Of a stretch of DNA of 64,000 bases, positions 1 to 8,244 are shown piece after piece (within the stretch, counting starts at the first letter, position 1; every line of letters starts with the position of its first letter). Where the stretch lies: contig JAHDKI010000001.1 in the NCBI GenBank assembly GCA_018436925.1, positions 1-64,000 on the forward strand. The letters run 5' to 3'. The translations under genes and the position numbers were made by a program. Below the pieces are notes generated by a model. The model saw only the letters and a program-made list of their open reading frames with translations. It had not been told where the DNA came from and did not search any database. Source of the DNA: Syntrophaceae bacterium. GTDB taxonomy: Bacteria > Desulfobacterota > Syntrophia > Syntrophales > Smithellaceae.

Positions 1-321
1 AAATCATAAAAAGATGATGCGCGTAATACAGCGCCGATCCGCTCAGATCATCCATCTCCTATATCTTGTGGTCCAAATCTTATTGACATACAAGAGACGG
101 CTAAATATACTCCACGACACAAAAAGGAAGTTCTTATCAATTCAATTCAATAGCCAAATCGAATATGAATTGATTTGGCGATCACATTTCCAGATAACTC
201 TCTTTGCGTGTCTTAAACACGATTCTTCACGATTCTCTGCGGATGCTCTTGGGCCAGATCGGTACAGGCGTTTGTGTTCCCGGCGAACGTTGATTGGACC
301 CTGCAGAAATACGGAGGTTAT
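1..321. other. Window edge, non-coding stretch
   Basis: No convincing gene is seen here. A 103-codon frame at 14-325 has no ribosome binding site and a composition unlike a protein. The last bases contain the GGAGG of the following gene at about 313-317. The sequence at 60-200 is AT-richer than the genes around it and may hold the promoter, but no clear -35/-10 pair could be placed. Confidence 0.5.
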
Positions 322-1557
322 ATGAACCGTTTTCGAATTTTCGGTTTTGTTCAGGAAGCGGAAAGCGGCCGGGGGATGGAAGGCCTGGAGGTTGAAATCC
401 GCGACGCGGATTTTTTTGTCGATGATCTTCTGGCTGTGACAGCCACGGACGCGCAGGGGGCCTATCGCGTTGATCTTCCGTCGGCGCAGCAAAGGGTGTT
501 TCACGAAAAGCCGGATATTTATCTTGTCGTCAAACTCGAAAACGGCAGGGTTCTCGCGACGACGCGAAATGACCTTCAAAAGGATGTAGTAGAGCGGGAC
601 ACGGAAATCAACGTGAACATCTCGAAATCTGCGCGAATTGCCGCCGGTCTGGAAAAAGACGCGCCCCGTGCTTCGGCCTCGGAGCGCGAAAGTCGGCTGA
701 AAGCCTGGACCTTTTATCCGGGCACCGACATGCCGGAGTCTCTCTTGCGGGAGATTCAAGAGGATCTGAAAGAGGCGTCGTCGATTCTCGGGCTTTTCAA
801 AAAATATATGGATGAGCTCGCCGGAAATCCGGATAATGACGCCCTGCCTTTTCAGAAGCTTGTGCAGATTTTCCGTCAAAGCATACTGCCTATCGACATT
901 ACCGGTCATGTCCACGGCGTCTGGATGTGTTTCAAGACGGGCGACCAAGAGGGGCCTTTGTCTGCCGTCGGGAATTTTCTGCAGATGCTGGCGGGCACGG
1001 CGCTCGATGCCCAGTGCCCATGGGTCGGGAAAACCTTTGCCGAGCTGCCGCCGGATCGAATCGTTTCCATGACGGACGGCACGATTAGCCCTGATTCGAA
1101 GGCCTTCCTTGTGATCAATCACTTTCGCCGGATGGAAGGCCGAATTCCCAACAATGTTGTTTTTGAATTTTTTAATTTCTGGTCGGGGCTTGCCGACGCG
1201 GCGGCCGACGAACGGGAAAAATACGGCCATGACAAAAACGGCGCGATGATGATCGCCCATTGGGGTCCGTCGGTCCGTCCTGAAACGGTCCGCGACGTGC
1301 TGAGTTTGAGTTACCGCTGGCAAGCTCTTGGCAATAAGCCTCCTTTGAGCTGGCTTGTGGATGAAGTGGTGCAGTCGGCGCAGGGCCTTTATCTGGGGCG
1401 GATTCTGATGGCCACCCGAAAGCTTGCGGAGCCTTTCAATTCATCGCGGCCTTCCGCGGATTACGCCTACCAGCCGGCCGGCTGGTTTGTCATTTTTTCG
1501 GAGGACTGGAATGCCGAGGCGAAAAGACTTTTTCCGTTTCTCAAGATTCCGATGTAA
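322..1557 (+). CDS. Unknown protein with N-terminal transthyretin-like (carboxypeptidase regulatory) domain
   Basis: A 411-residue protein of unknown function. The first ~70 residues (FRIFGFVQEAESG..GLEVEIRDAD..DDLLAVTATDAQGAYRVDLP) have the pattern of a transthyretin/carboxypeptidase-regulatory beta-sandwich, a fold often found on proteins that bind surfaces or partners. The remaining ~300 residues are not recognised. They are mixed alpha/beta without evident membrane segments. No signal peptide is visible, so cytoplasmic location is as likely as any. The start at 322 is chosen because GGAGG sits just upstream, whereas a longer frame from 274 has no such site. It converges on the DUF6765 gene, with 39 bases between their stops. 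Function unknown. Confidence 0.8.
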   Translation: MNRFRIFGFVQEAESGRGMEGLEVEIRDADFFVDDLLAVTATDAQGAYRVDLPSAQQRVFHEKPDIYLVVKLENGRVLATTRNDLQKDVVERDTEINVNISKSARIAAGLEKDAPRASASERESRLKAWTFYPGTDMPESLLREIQEDLKEASSILGLFKKYMDELAGNPDNDALPFQKLVQIFRQSILPIDITGHVHGVWMCFKTGDQEGPLSAVGNFLQMLAGTALDAQCPWVGKTFAELPPDRIVSMTDGTISPDSKAFLVINHFRRMEGRIPNNVVFEFFNFWSGLADAAADEREKYGHDKNGAMMIAHWGPSVRPETVRDVLSLSYRWQALGNKPPLSWLVDEVVQSAQGLYLGRILMATRKLAEPFNSSRPSADYAYQPAGWFVIFSEDWNAEAKRLFPFLKIPM

Positions 1558-1596
1558 AAGACTCCGCGCCGTCGGTTCATTTTTAGCATGCGCCTT

Positions 1597-2517
1597 TCAG
1601 AGCGCTTTGGTCAGTTCGGCCACCTGCGCAAGCTGTGCCTTGGCCGCCTGATGGAACTGGTACCAGTCGGACTTTTGAAAATCGCGTTTGATGGTCACCT
1701 TTCCCGTTTTGTTTTTGGTCAGCGCCGCGTCAATCCAGGTGTTTTTGTTATAGTTGGGAATCGAATCGCCGGTAAGTTTGCTGATTTTGGCGATCCTTTT
1801 GTCATAGTCCTTTTCATCCATGATTTTTTGAAACACGCTTTGCACGTCCTTCCAGGGTGTTCCTTTTTTTGAATGCGCCGAAAGCGTCCGATACATGGTT
1901 TTGGCCGCGTCGTAAGCCCTCTGGGCGTTGCACACCGGCATATTGCCAAGCCGGTGGTCGATCCAGTTTTCCGAAATGACGTCCGGCGAATGGCCGGCTT
2001 CGGCGTGTCCGATGTTGGGGACGATGGATTTGAACACGTTGTACCACGGATAGACGGAGTTCCAGTCTTCCTGCATGCCGCTGAAATTCTGATGAGACCA
2101 GGTATCGGCCAGCGTGTGCAGGGCAATGCCGATCCGATAGGGATTTCTACTTTCCAGCGCGCCCGCCAGCACTCGATTGGCATTGGTGGAGTTGGGCGTT
2201 GTGCTGAGCGGATTGACGGATTTATTGATTTTAACGGTTTGGTCGCCCGGCAGGAAATGGAAGGGGATATAGACATATTTCTGAACGAAGGGGTCCAGGG
2301 ATTTGGGCGAGAGCGACTGCGTCATAACGGGGTAGTAATGAGAGCCGCCCTTGACGTCGAGCTTTTCCGGGAAGGATGAAGGTTTGCCGTCGATGGAGAA
2401 CTGCCCTTCGTTGTTGTCGTCGGTAAACTGGCAGGCATAGGCGATGATATCGGGTTTGGCTAAGCCCGTAAGCATGACCATCGTGTAAGTGAGATAATAA
2501 TGAAAATCCTTTTCCAT
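1597..2517 (-). CDS. DUF6765 family protein, possible zinc-dependent hydrolase fold
   Basis: A 306-residue protein beginning MEKDFHYYLTYTMVMLTGL, the typical opening of DUF6765. The stretches ALHTLADTWSHQNFSG and NIGHAEAGHSPD, with the early FHYY, place histidines and aspartates as in zinc-dependent phospholipase C/P1 nuclease-like helical proteins. A metal-dependent hydrolase is therefore a reasonable but untested guess. The start is set by AGGAGG at 2525-2530, seven bases upstream; an 82-codon extension overlaps the activase gene and is rejected. It is the last gene of the glycyl radical operon, 14 bases after the activase, so co-transcription is likely. Its role in that pathway is not known. 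Confidence 0.8.
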   Translation of the reverse strand: MEKDFHYYLTYTMVMLTGLAKPDIIAYACQFTDDNNEGQFSIDGKPSSFPEKLDVKGGSHYYPVMTQSLSPKSLDPFVQKYVYIPFHFLPGDQTVKINKSVNPLSTTPNSTNANRVLAGALESRNPYRIGIALHTLADTWSHQNFSGMQEDWNSVYPWYNVFKSIVPNIGHAEAGHSPDVISENWIDHRLGNMPVCNAQRAYDAAKTMYRTLSAHSKKGTPWKDVQSVFQKIMDEKDYDKRIAKISKLTGDSIPNYNKNTWIDAALTKNKTGKVTIKRDFQKSDWYQFHQAAKAQLAQVAELTKAL

Positions 2518-2531
2518 AAAAAAACCTCCTT

Positions 2532-3509
2532 TTAAATATTGGAATGGATGGAAGCACGGCGTCGCTCGACTGTGGGCGTCGCGCATTGTATTTTCGTCGG
2601 GTTGGAGCGTCTTGAAAAAGAGTTGTCGAATTCCACCCGGCATCGCGCGTCGGCTTTCGGCTGCAGCCGAAGGCTCGCCAGACTTTTCGGGACGGTCTTT
2701 CCCAAAAGACGTCGCTTTTCGACGCCGCCTGCAAAATAGGAAAGCAGTTCGCGGCGGTCGCATCCGGCCCTGCGGACAAATCCGGCGATAGACGCAAGAT
2801 TATCCCCGGGGGTTGTAATGCCGGGGATCAAAGGCACCCGCGCGATGATGCGCTCCGGATGCCGTTTGGCTAATTCCCGAAAGTTCGACAGGATTCCGGC
2901 GTTGTCCACGCCTGTATATCGCCGGTGTTTTGCGGCATCGAAAAGTTTCAGGTCAAAATAGATCCAATCGAGATTCTCAAGCAGCTTGCTTTCGAACTCC
3001 GCGAGGTCAAAAAAACCGGATGTCTGAATGGCGATGGAGATGTTTTGTCTTTTAAGAATTTTGATGACGGCCGTCAGATAGTCCATGTAAAGTGTCGGCT
3101 CGCCGCCGGAAAACGTGACCCCGCCGCCGGAGGTGTCATAAAAGGGTTTGTCCAGTAAAATCCTTTCCGCCAGTTGATCGGGCGACAGCGCGATGCCGAT
3201 GCGTTTAATCGCGAGCGTCGGGCAGATCTCGGCGCAGTCGCCGCAGGCCGTGCATCGCTCCCGACGGATTCGACCGTCGAGCTCGAGGTCAATGGCGTCG
3301 TGGCGGCAGGCCCGCAGACAGTCTCCGCAGGCAATGCACACACGCAGATTAAAAGACATCTCCGGTTCGGAAGAAACGGTTTCCGGATTGTGGCACCACA
3401 GACACGCAAGCGGACAGCCCTTCATAAAGACGGTGGTGCGGATGCCCGGGCCGTCATCAAGCGCGAAGGATCGGATATCCGAAAGGAGAGGAAGGCCGCC
3501 TGGGTTCAT
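2532..3509 (-). CDS. Glycyl radical enzyme activase (radical SAM, two extra 4Fe-4S clusters)
   Basis: A 325-residue activating enzyme that uses S-adenosylmethionine to place the glycyl radical on its partner. The radical SAM motif C32-x3-C36-x2-C39 (GCPLACLWC) is followed by two ferredoxin-type clusters, C58/C61/C64/C68 and C86/C89/C92/C96, as in activases of the non-PFL glycyl radical enzymes. SGGEPTLY is the SAM-binding GGE motif, and FDLKLFD is also typical. The last ~45 residues are arginine-rich and poorly conserved in appearance. The start codon overlaps the stop of the SCP2-like gene as ATGA, so translation is probably coupled. The target is surely the glycyl radical enzyme two genes upstream. 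Confidence 0.93.
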   Translation of the reverse strand: MNPGGLPLLSDIRSFALDDGPGIRTTVFMKGCPLACLWCHNPETVSSEPEMSFNLRVCIACGDCLRACRHDAIDLELDGRIRRERCTACGDCAEICPTLAIKRIGIALSPDQLAERILLDKPFYDTSGGGVTFSGGEPTLYMDYLTAVIKILKRQNISIAIQTSGFFDLAEFESKLLENLDWIYFDLKLFDAAKHRRYTGVDNAGILSNFRELAKRHPERIIARVPLIPGITTPGDNLASIAGFVRRAGCDRRELLSYFAGGVEKRRLLGKTVPKSLASLRLQPKADARCRVEFDNSFSRRSNPTKIQCATPTVERRRASIHSNI

Positions 3510-3967
3510 ATCGCTCCGGTCGCCATGAGTTGCAGCCTTTTGGCCATGAATGCAAATTTGTAAAGATAATTCAGATTGCCGCGGACTTCGACATCCTGCC
3601 TCAGCACGGAGCCCAGAATATCGGGGCGCGGGGATAAAAGATAGTCCATCAGCGCCCGATCATGCCGAAAGATGATGGTCACGTCCGGCCGGTCGATAAC
3701 ATGATCGTAAACTTTCATTCTGCCGTTTTCAAAAGAAGCGGAAGCGGTGATGGCGTTATCCTTGCTGCGGAAAACATAGCGTCCGGTGAAATGCTCGATA
3801 TTGGCCTTGTACCCTTTGATGTTCAATTTAAAGGCCAGGCTCATCAGCTTTAAAAGCAACTGCAGAAAACCTTCCGCCAGCTCCGAGCGCGTGGCATCGG
3901 ACCACTCGGTGGCGAGATCCTGAATCCGCATATTTTTGAAAAATTCGGAATAGAAGAAGTTTCCCAA
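3506..3967 (-). CDS. SCP2 sterol-binding-domain-like protein
   Basis: A 153-residue protein with the pattern of the SCP2 fold: an amphipathic N-terminal helix region, then alternating strands (YKANIEHFTGRYVFRSKDNAITASASFENGRMKVYDH) and a late segment RPDVTIIFRHDRALMDYLLSP that matches the usual SCP2 strand-helix with D-x-T. SCP2 domains bind lipids or acyl-CoA in a hydrophobic tunnel. There is no signal peptide. It lies 27 bases after the glycyl radical enzyme and overlaps the activase start, so it belongs to the same transcript. This suggests a hydrophobic substrate or product, but that is inference from context. Confidence 0.8.
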   Translation of the reverse strand: MGNFFYSEFFKNMRIQDLATEWSDATRSELAEGFLQLLLKLMSLAFKLNIKGYKANIEHFTGRYVFRSKDNAITASASFENGRMKVYDHVIDRPDVTIIFRHDRALMDYLLSPRPDILGSVLRQDVEVRGNLNYLYKFAFMAKRLQLMATGAI

Positions 3968-3994
3968 GGAAGAGCCCTCCCCTTTACGTCGCTG

Positions 3995-6466
3995 TTATTT
4001 GTACCAAAGCAACTTCTCGTCCGAGGCCGGAAACGGATTAGACTTTCCCCGTCGCAGGTCGTATTCCGTGCGGGTGATGATTTCGTCCTTCATCGCATTG
4101 TTCAAATCCTTGAAATAGGCGGAATAGCCAGACACCCGAACCAAAAGTTCCGGATAGTTTTCCGGATGCTTTTTGGCGTCAAGAAGCATTTCGTAAGACA
4201 GTATATTGAACTGCACATGCAAACCGCCGCCTCGGAAATAGGCCTCGATAGCCTGCGCGAATTTCTGAATATCCTCCGGAGTGTCGCAAGACGGATATTT
4301 CAGGTTCAGCGCTTCTCCCATCGGAATGCACAGGCCGTCGAGTTTGCCCACAGCCCGCAGGCAGGCCGACAAATCCCGGGCGGCCTGAGACACGGGTGTA
4401 ATGCCGCTGGCAAACACTTTGTTGGCTTTTCGGCCGTTGGGCAAGGCGCCGGAAAGTTTTCCCTGTCCCGCGTGGTTGGTCATCGTCCAGTAGGCGGGCT
4501 TGTAGCGTCCGCCCCGGTAGTTGATATGGCTTTGATAGAAGTCGTAGAGAAACCGCACGAGGTTTTGTGAATTTTTGACAGCTATGGGATCGTCAGTCCC
4601 ATACTTGGGCGCCTTGCTGACGAGCCACGCGTGGAGCTTGGCAAATCCCGCGAAATCGGCTTTTAGCGCCGCAAGCAAATCTTTGAAAGTGCAGATCCGA
4701 TCGATAAAGACGCCCTTCTCAATGGCGTTTAGCGAATCGACGGTATCGGCAAAACCGATATGCGTCGTGCCGGACGCGTTATACCGGGCGCCCCCGAAAA
4801 TAAGATCCTGGCCGTTTTGCAGGGGGCCGTCGAAAAACGCCGAAAGCAGAGGCGTGGGGAATACTTCCTGATGCACGCGCCCGAACGCCTCATTGAGCTC
4901 GATGGCCTTGCCCAGAAGCCAGCGCACCTGGCCTTTGAAAGCTTCCCAGAATTCATTGAAATGGGTGAATGTAGCCGGATCCCCGGTTTCGATGCTCATC
5001 AGATCGTCGCCGGTGACCGGTCGGCGGCCATTGTAGAGCGCAAGCTCAAGGGCCGAAACCAGATTGAACATGATGGCGCTCGATGCGTCATAGGTTTTAC
5101 CGGGCACGCCTATTTCTACACAACCGATGACCGCGTAATCGCGCGCGTCGGCGGGTTCGATGCCCTGGTTTTCCAGCGTGCGGATATCGGCCACGTCATT
5201 ATGAAACGCGGGCACCGATTTCGTGGACGCCACCACAGCGGCCACTCGTTCAAGATAGGCCGGCGTGTTCTTTTCGTAATGATAGCGGGCATTGAGACTG
5301 GGGTCCCGCAGCTTCAGAAGCTCGGTGACCCGCAGCATCAGGTATGTGAGCTCGTTGACCGCGTCTTCCCCCGCTTCGTTGATGCCGCCCACCGTGACGG
5401 CCGGAACCGTGCCCGCGCCGCCGAAGAGCTCTTCGGCCGTTTCGGGAACGAGATTGGTGTTGTCGTTGAGCTTGAGCCACAGGCAGCTGATGATTTCTGC
5501 CGCTTCCATATCGGAAAGAAGCCCGCGGTCCTTATCCCGGCGATAATAGGGATACAGCACCTGATCGAGCCGTCCGGGACTCATGGCCATATTGATGTTT
5601 TCCGCGTGAATCGCGACCTGAAGAATCCACAATGCGTTGACCGCCTCGCGGAACGTTTCGGCCGGCCCCGCCGGAACCTTTCTGCAGATATGAGCCAGAG
5701 TCAGATAATGTTCTTTGCGCTGTTTATCGGTTGTTCGGTCGGCAAGTTCCATCGCCTTGGCGCTTAAGTGTTGTGCATAAGCGATGATGCCTGTCAGGGC
5801 GATTTGCACAGCGCGCCAGAAGGCCAGCTTCTGCGCGTCTTGTTCCGAGGCTGTGCCTGTCCGGATCAGGTGTTCTTCTTGAGCGGCGGCGGAAGCAATC
5901 AGGTCATCCAGCCCCCGGGCCAGCGCAATGCGGTAGTCGGGGATGGTGTGAGAAATGGTTCCCGCTTTCGTGGCGATGAAAAAGACGAATTTTTCCATCA
6001 GCGTCAGTCCTTGCAGGTCCGGATGCTTGCGGCGAGTGACTTCCAGAATGTTTTTATCCATCCAGTAAGGGAAAATGTTGAAATTGAGCTCGTCGGCTTC
6101 CGCGGAGGACAGCTGCAAGGGATTCTTTTCCCGAGTGCTGATTGTGTCGAGTTCGGGCCAGATGGTCATGCCGGTCAGCTCCGGGTAAACCGGCGCGCCA
6201 AACGGTTTGGAGGTGGTGGTGCCGGCCAGCAGATTGTCGTCGAAGAAAAGAGGCCGCTTGTGGCTTAAAAAGAAGTTCACGGCGCGGGCGTAACGAATTT
6301 GTATCGGCTCGGAAGGATCGGCCAGTTCTTTAAGGTAGCGGGTAACATAGTAAGCCCGCTCAATACAGACCTGCGGTTTTTGTTTGATTTGCGCCGCGCG
6401 CAGCCTGGCGATGCGCGGCATTGTGTCCAGCGAGACGTGAAGATAGTTTGAATAGGCAGGGCTCAT
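3995..6466 (-). CDS. Glycyl radical enzyme of unassigned subfamily (PFL-like)
   Basis: An 823-residue glycyl radical enzyme. The thiyl site is AVIGCVEIG, with Cys449 followed by Glu451, the GCxE form of lyases and decarboxylases rather than the CC pair of pyruvate formate-lyase. The radical glycine is Gly780 in RVSGYSAYF, 44 residues from the end as expected. PGRLDQVLYPYY (297-308) is the conserved barrel motif. The His-Ser pair that precedes this motif in diol dehydratases and choline lyase is absent: the sequence reads ENINMAMSPGR. This argues against diol or choline substrates. A GGGAGG ribosome site precedes the start. First gene of an operon with an SCP2-like protein, activase and DUF6765 protein. 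The substrate cannot be named. Confidence 0.92.
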   Translation of the reverse strand: MSPAYSNYLHVSLDTMPRIARLRAAQIKQKPQVCIERAYYVTRYLKELADPSEPIQIRYARAVNFFLSHKRPLFFDDNLLAGTTTSKPFGAPVYPELTGMTIWPELDTISTREKNPLQLSSAEADELNFNIFPYWMDKNILEVTRRKHPDLQGLTLMEKFVFFIATKAGTISHTIPDYRIALARGLDDLIASAAAQEEHLIRTGTASEQDAQKLAFWRAVQIALTGIIAYAQHLSAKAMELADRTTDKQRKEHYLTLAHICRKVPAGPAETFREAVNALWILQVAIHAENINMAMSPGRLDQVLYPYYRRDKDRGLLSDMEAAEIISCLWLKLNDNTNLVPETAEELFGGAGTVPAVTVGGINEAGEDAVNELTYLMLRVTELLKLRDPSLNARYHYEKNTPAYLERVAAVVASTKSVPAFHNDVADIRTLENQGIEPADARDYAVIGCVEIGVPGKTYDASSAIMFNLVSALELALYNGRRPVTGDDLMSIETGDPATFTHFNEFWEAFKGQVRWLLGKAIELNEAFGRVHQEVFPTPLLSAFFDGPLQNGQDLIFGGARYNASGTTHIGFADTVDSLNAIEKGVFIDRICTFKDLLAALKADFAGFAKLHAWLVSKAPKYGTDDPIAVKNSQNLVRFLYDFYQSHINYRGGRYKPAYWTMTNHAGQGKLSGALPNGRKANKVFASGITPVSQAARDLSACLRAVGKLDGLCIPMGEALNLKYPSCDTPEDIQKFAQAIEAYFRGGGLHVQFNILSYEMLLDAKKHPENYPELLVRVSGYSAYFKDLNNAMKDEIITRTEYDLRRGKSNPFPASDEKLLWYK

Positions 6467-6687
6467 GATTTCCTCCCTGGCTCACGGCGGAAAAGCGTCC
6501 TTTCCTGGAGTAACGCCGTGTTGCCGCTAAAACGTCTCCAATGAGAGAAGCCGCAGCGCGCTGGTCGTTCGAAATAAGTCCTGATGAGCGGGGATATTGA
6601 CGTGGGGAAATTAAAACAGCGAATCAGCGGTTTGTCAATGGGCTGTTAAGCGTTTGAAAAAAGCCGGGCGGTTTACGAAAAGGTGAT
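6467..6687. promoter_or_regulatory. Intergenic region upstream of the glycyl radical operon
   Basis: This 221-base stretch separates the phosphoesterase stop from the glycyl radical enzyme start and must carry the operon promoter if the operon is independent. GGGAGG lies directly before the enzyme start. No confident sigma-70 or sigma-54 site could be placed by eye. Confidence 0.35.
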
Positions 6688-7803
6688 TTAGTCTTTCTTC
6701 ACCAGATCGATCACGGTGATTTCCGGCGGCGCGAAGACGCGCACCGGCGGCCCCCAGGTTCCGGCCCCGCGGCTGATATACAACTGCTTGCCGGACGCCA
6801 GTTCGTGCAGGCCGTAATTTCTCGGGAAATAGATTTTTGTGAAAAGCCCGAACGGAAAGAGTTGGCCGCCGTGTGTGTGGCCGGACAGTTGCAGATGGAA
6901 TTGCCCGTCCGGATCAATATAAGGCTGGTGCTTTAAAAGCAGGACAAACCCCTCCCGCTTTTCGGCCAGCGCTTTTTGAAAAGCGGCGCTTTTGGCTGTC
7001 TCGCCGGGCCGGCGGCCGGTGATATCGTCTTCTCCGAAAATCGTGATGCCGGCGGCCTCAACCCGCTCGTCGCGCAACAGGCGAAATCCCGCCGCTTCAG
7101 TAAACTCGATGGACCGCCTGAGACCGGCGTAGTATTCATGATTTCCCAGGACCGCGAATTTGCCGTAAGGGGCCTTGATGGCCGCGAAGCGCCCGGCATC
7201 GTTCATGATGTTGTCCAACTCGCCGTCAAGAAGATCGCCGGTGGAAACCAGCATATCCGGTTTTACCTCACGGATTTTCTCCAAAACCGGATCTAAACGG
7301 CTGTTACGGATGATGATGCCGACATGGACATCGGAAATCTGAACGATGCGCAGCCGGCCGTTTTCGGGCAAAACCGCCGCCGTTTCGATTTGAAGATGTT
7401 TCAAACGGACCTGCTGCGCGTCAAAGTACCCGTAAATGACTAAGACCGCCGACAAAAAGACCGCCAGACTGAAGGTGGCGGTCTTCAGCGCGACCGTTGC
7501 CGTGTCCGGAACTATCAGTTTATGGACAAGCCGAATCAGTTCCAGCGACAGGCTCAGAAAAAAGAAGGTAAAGACGAACGCCATCCAGACATAGCCGATG
7601 CACGCAACTGTTCTGGCGAGGGTTTCGTAGTGCAGTGCCTCCAAAACCCGGACCAGGATCGGTGCGACGATAAGCAAAACAAGCGAAAGAAGCGCTATCG
7701 CCTGGAGGATGCCCGAAAAGTGCAAAACGGCCCGCGCCCGGAAAAAGAAGTAGAAGTTAATGCCGCCGTAAAGGCATAAAAATGTCAGAAGAAAAAGTGC
7801 CAT
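6688..7803 (-). CDS. Membrane-anchored metallophosphoesterase (YaeI-like)
   Basis: A 371-residue protein with about four hydrophobic segments in the first ~150 residues followed by a calcineurin-like phosphoesterase domain. The metal and catalytic motifs are all present: QISDVHVG, STGDLLDG, LGNHEYY, KHQP and LSGHTHGGQ. Family members cleave phosphate esters, some acting on UDP-diacylglucosamine or other lipids; the substrate here is unknown. The domain order suggests the catalytic part faces the cytoplasm or periplasm just beneath the last helix. It is transcribed alone; the gene downstream (glycyl radical operon) starts 221 bases away and probably has its own promoter. Confidence 0.88.
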   Translation of the reverse strand: MALFLLTFLCLYGGINFYFFFRARAVLHFSGILQAIALLSLVLLIVAPILVRVLEALHYETLARTVACIGYVWMAFVFTFFFLSLSLELIRLVHKLIVPDTATVALKTATFSLAVFLSAVLVIYGYFDAQQVRLKHLQIETAAVLPENGRLRIVQISDVHVGIIIRNSRLDPVLEKIREVKPDMLVSTGDLLDGELDNIMNDAGRFAAIKAPYGKFAVLGNHEYYAGLRRSIEFTEAAGFRLLRDERVEAAGITIFGEDDITGRRPGETAKSAAFQKALAEKREGFVLLLKHQPYIDPDGQFHLQLSGHTHGGQLFPFGLFTKIYFPRNYGLHELASGKQLYISRGAGTWGPPVRVFAPPEITVIDLVKKD

Positions 7804-7887
7804 ATCGTTCCTTCGTGTCTGTCTATCGGCGGACGCTAAAGGAAAATGAAGACAAAGTCAATCTCATAAGCGGCCTTCAGATTGCTG

Positions 7888-7916
7888 TTGACAATGCCAG
7901 GGGCATCATATAAATA
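7888..7916 (+). promoter_or_regulatory. Sigma-70 promoter of tRNA-Thr
   Basis: TTGACA at 7888-7893 and TAAATA at 7911-7916 are separated by 17 bases, about 26 bases before the tRNA. The -35 box is a perfect consensus match. An overlapping alternative -10, TATAAA at 7909, would leave a shorter spacer. Confidence 0.7.
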
Positions 7917-7942
7917 CAGCCTCTCTTTAAGGAGTTCCGGAC

Positions 7943-8018
<76 letters not shown>

Positions 8019-8038
8019 GTTTTCTTCTTGTTTTCTAA

Positions 8039-8079
8039 CGCCTCGGCCGGGAAAAATACCCTTGACTCCGGCCGAGGCG
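8039..8079. terminator. Hairpin downstream of tRNA-Thr
   Basis: A perfect 12-bp stem (CGCCTCGGCCGG at 8039-8050 pairing with 8068-8079) with a 17-base loop follows the tRNA by 20 bases. There is no long T-run after it, so a terminator or processing role is likely but not certain. Confidence 0.45.
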
Positions 8080-8244
8080 GTATGTTTAATTTCCTGCCAT
8101 ATCAATCTGTGTCCCTGGTAAGGGTGATCCGGCCCGGATCCGGCCCTAAAGACGAGTCTTCTCCTCCGGGATTTTTTTAAACCAGTCCCGGGGTTTTGGG
8201 CGTCTCCCCGCATCGCTTGATCCGACTGTTGAGGTGAAATCATC

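Noticed and set aside
142..1323. A 393-codon frame on the minus strand
   Set aside because: It lies antiparallel to the better gene at 322-1557, is very rich in Arg, has no ribosome site and shows no domain pattern.
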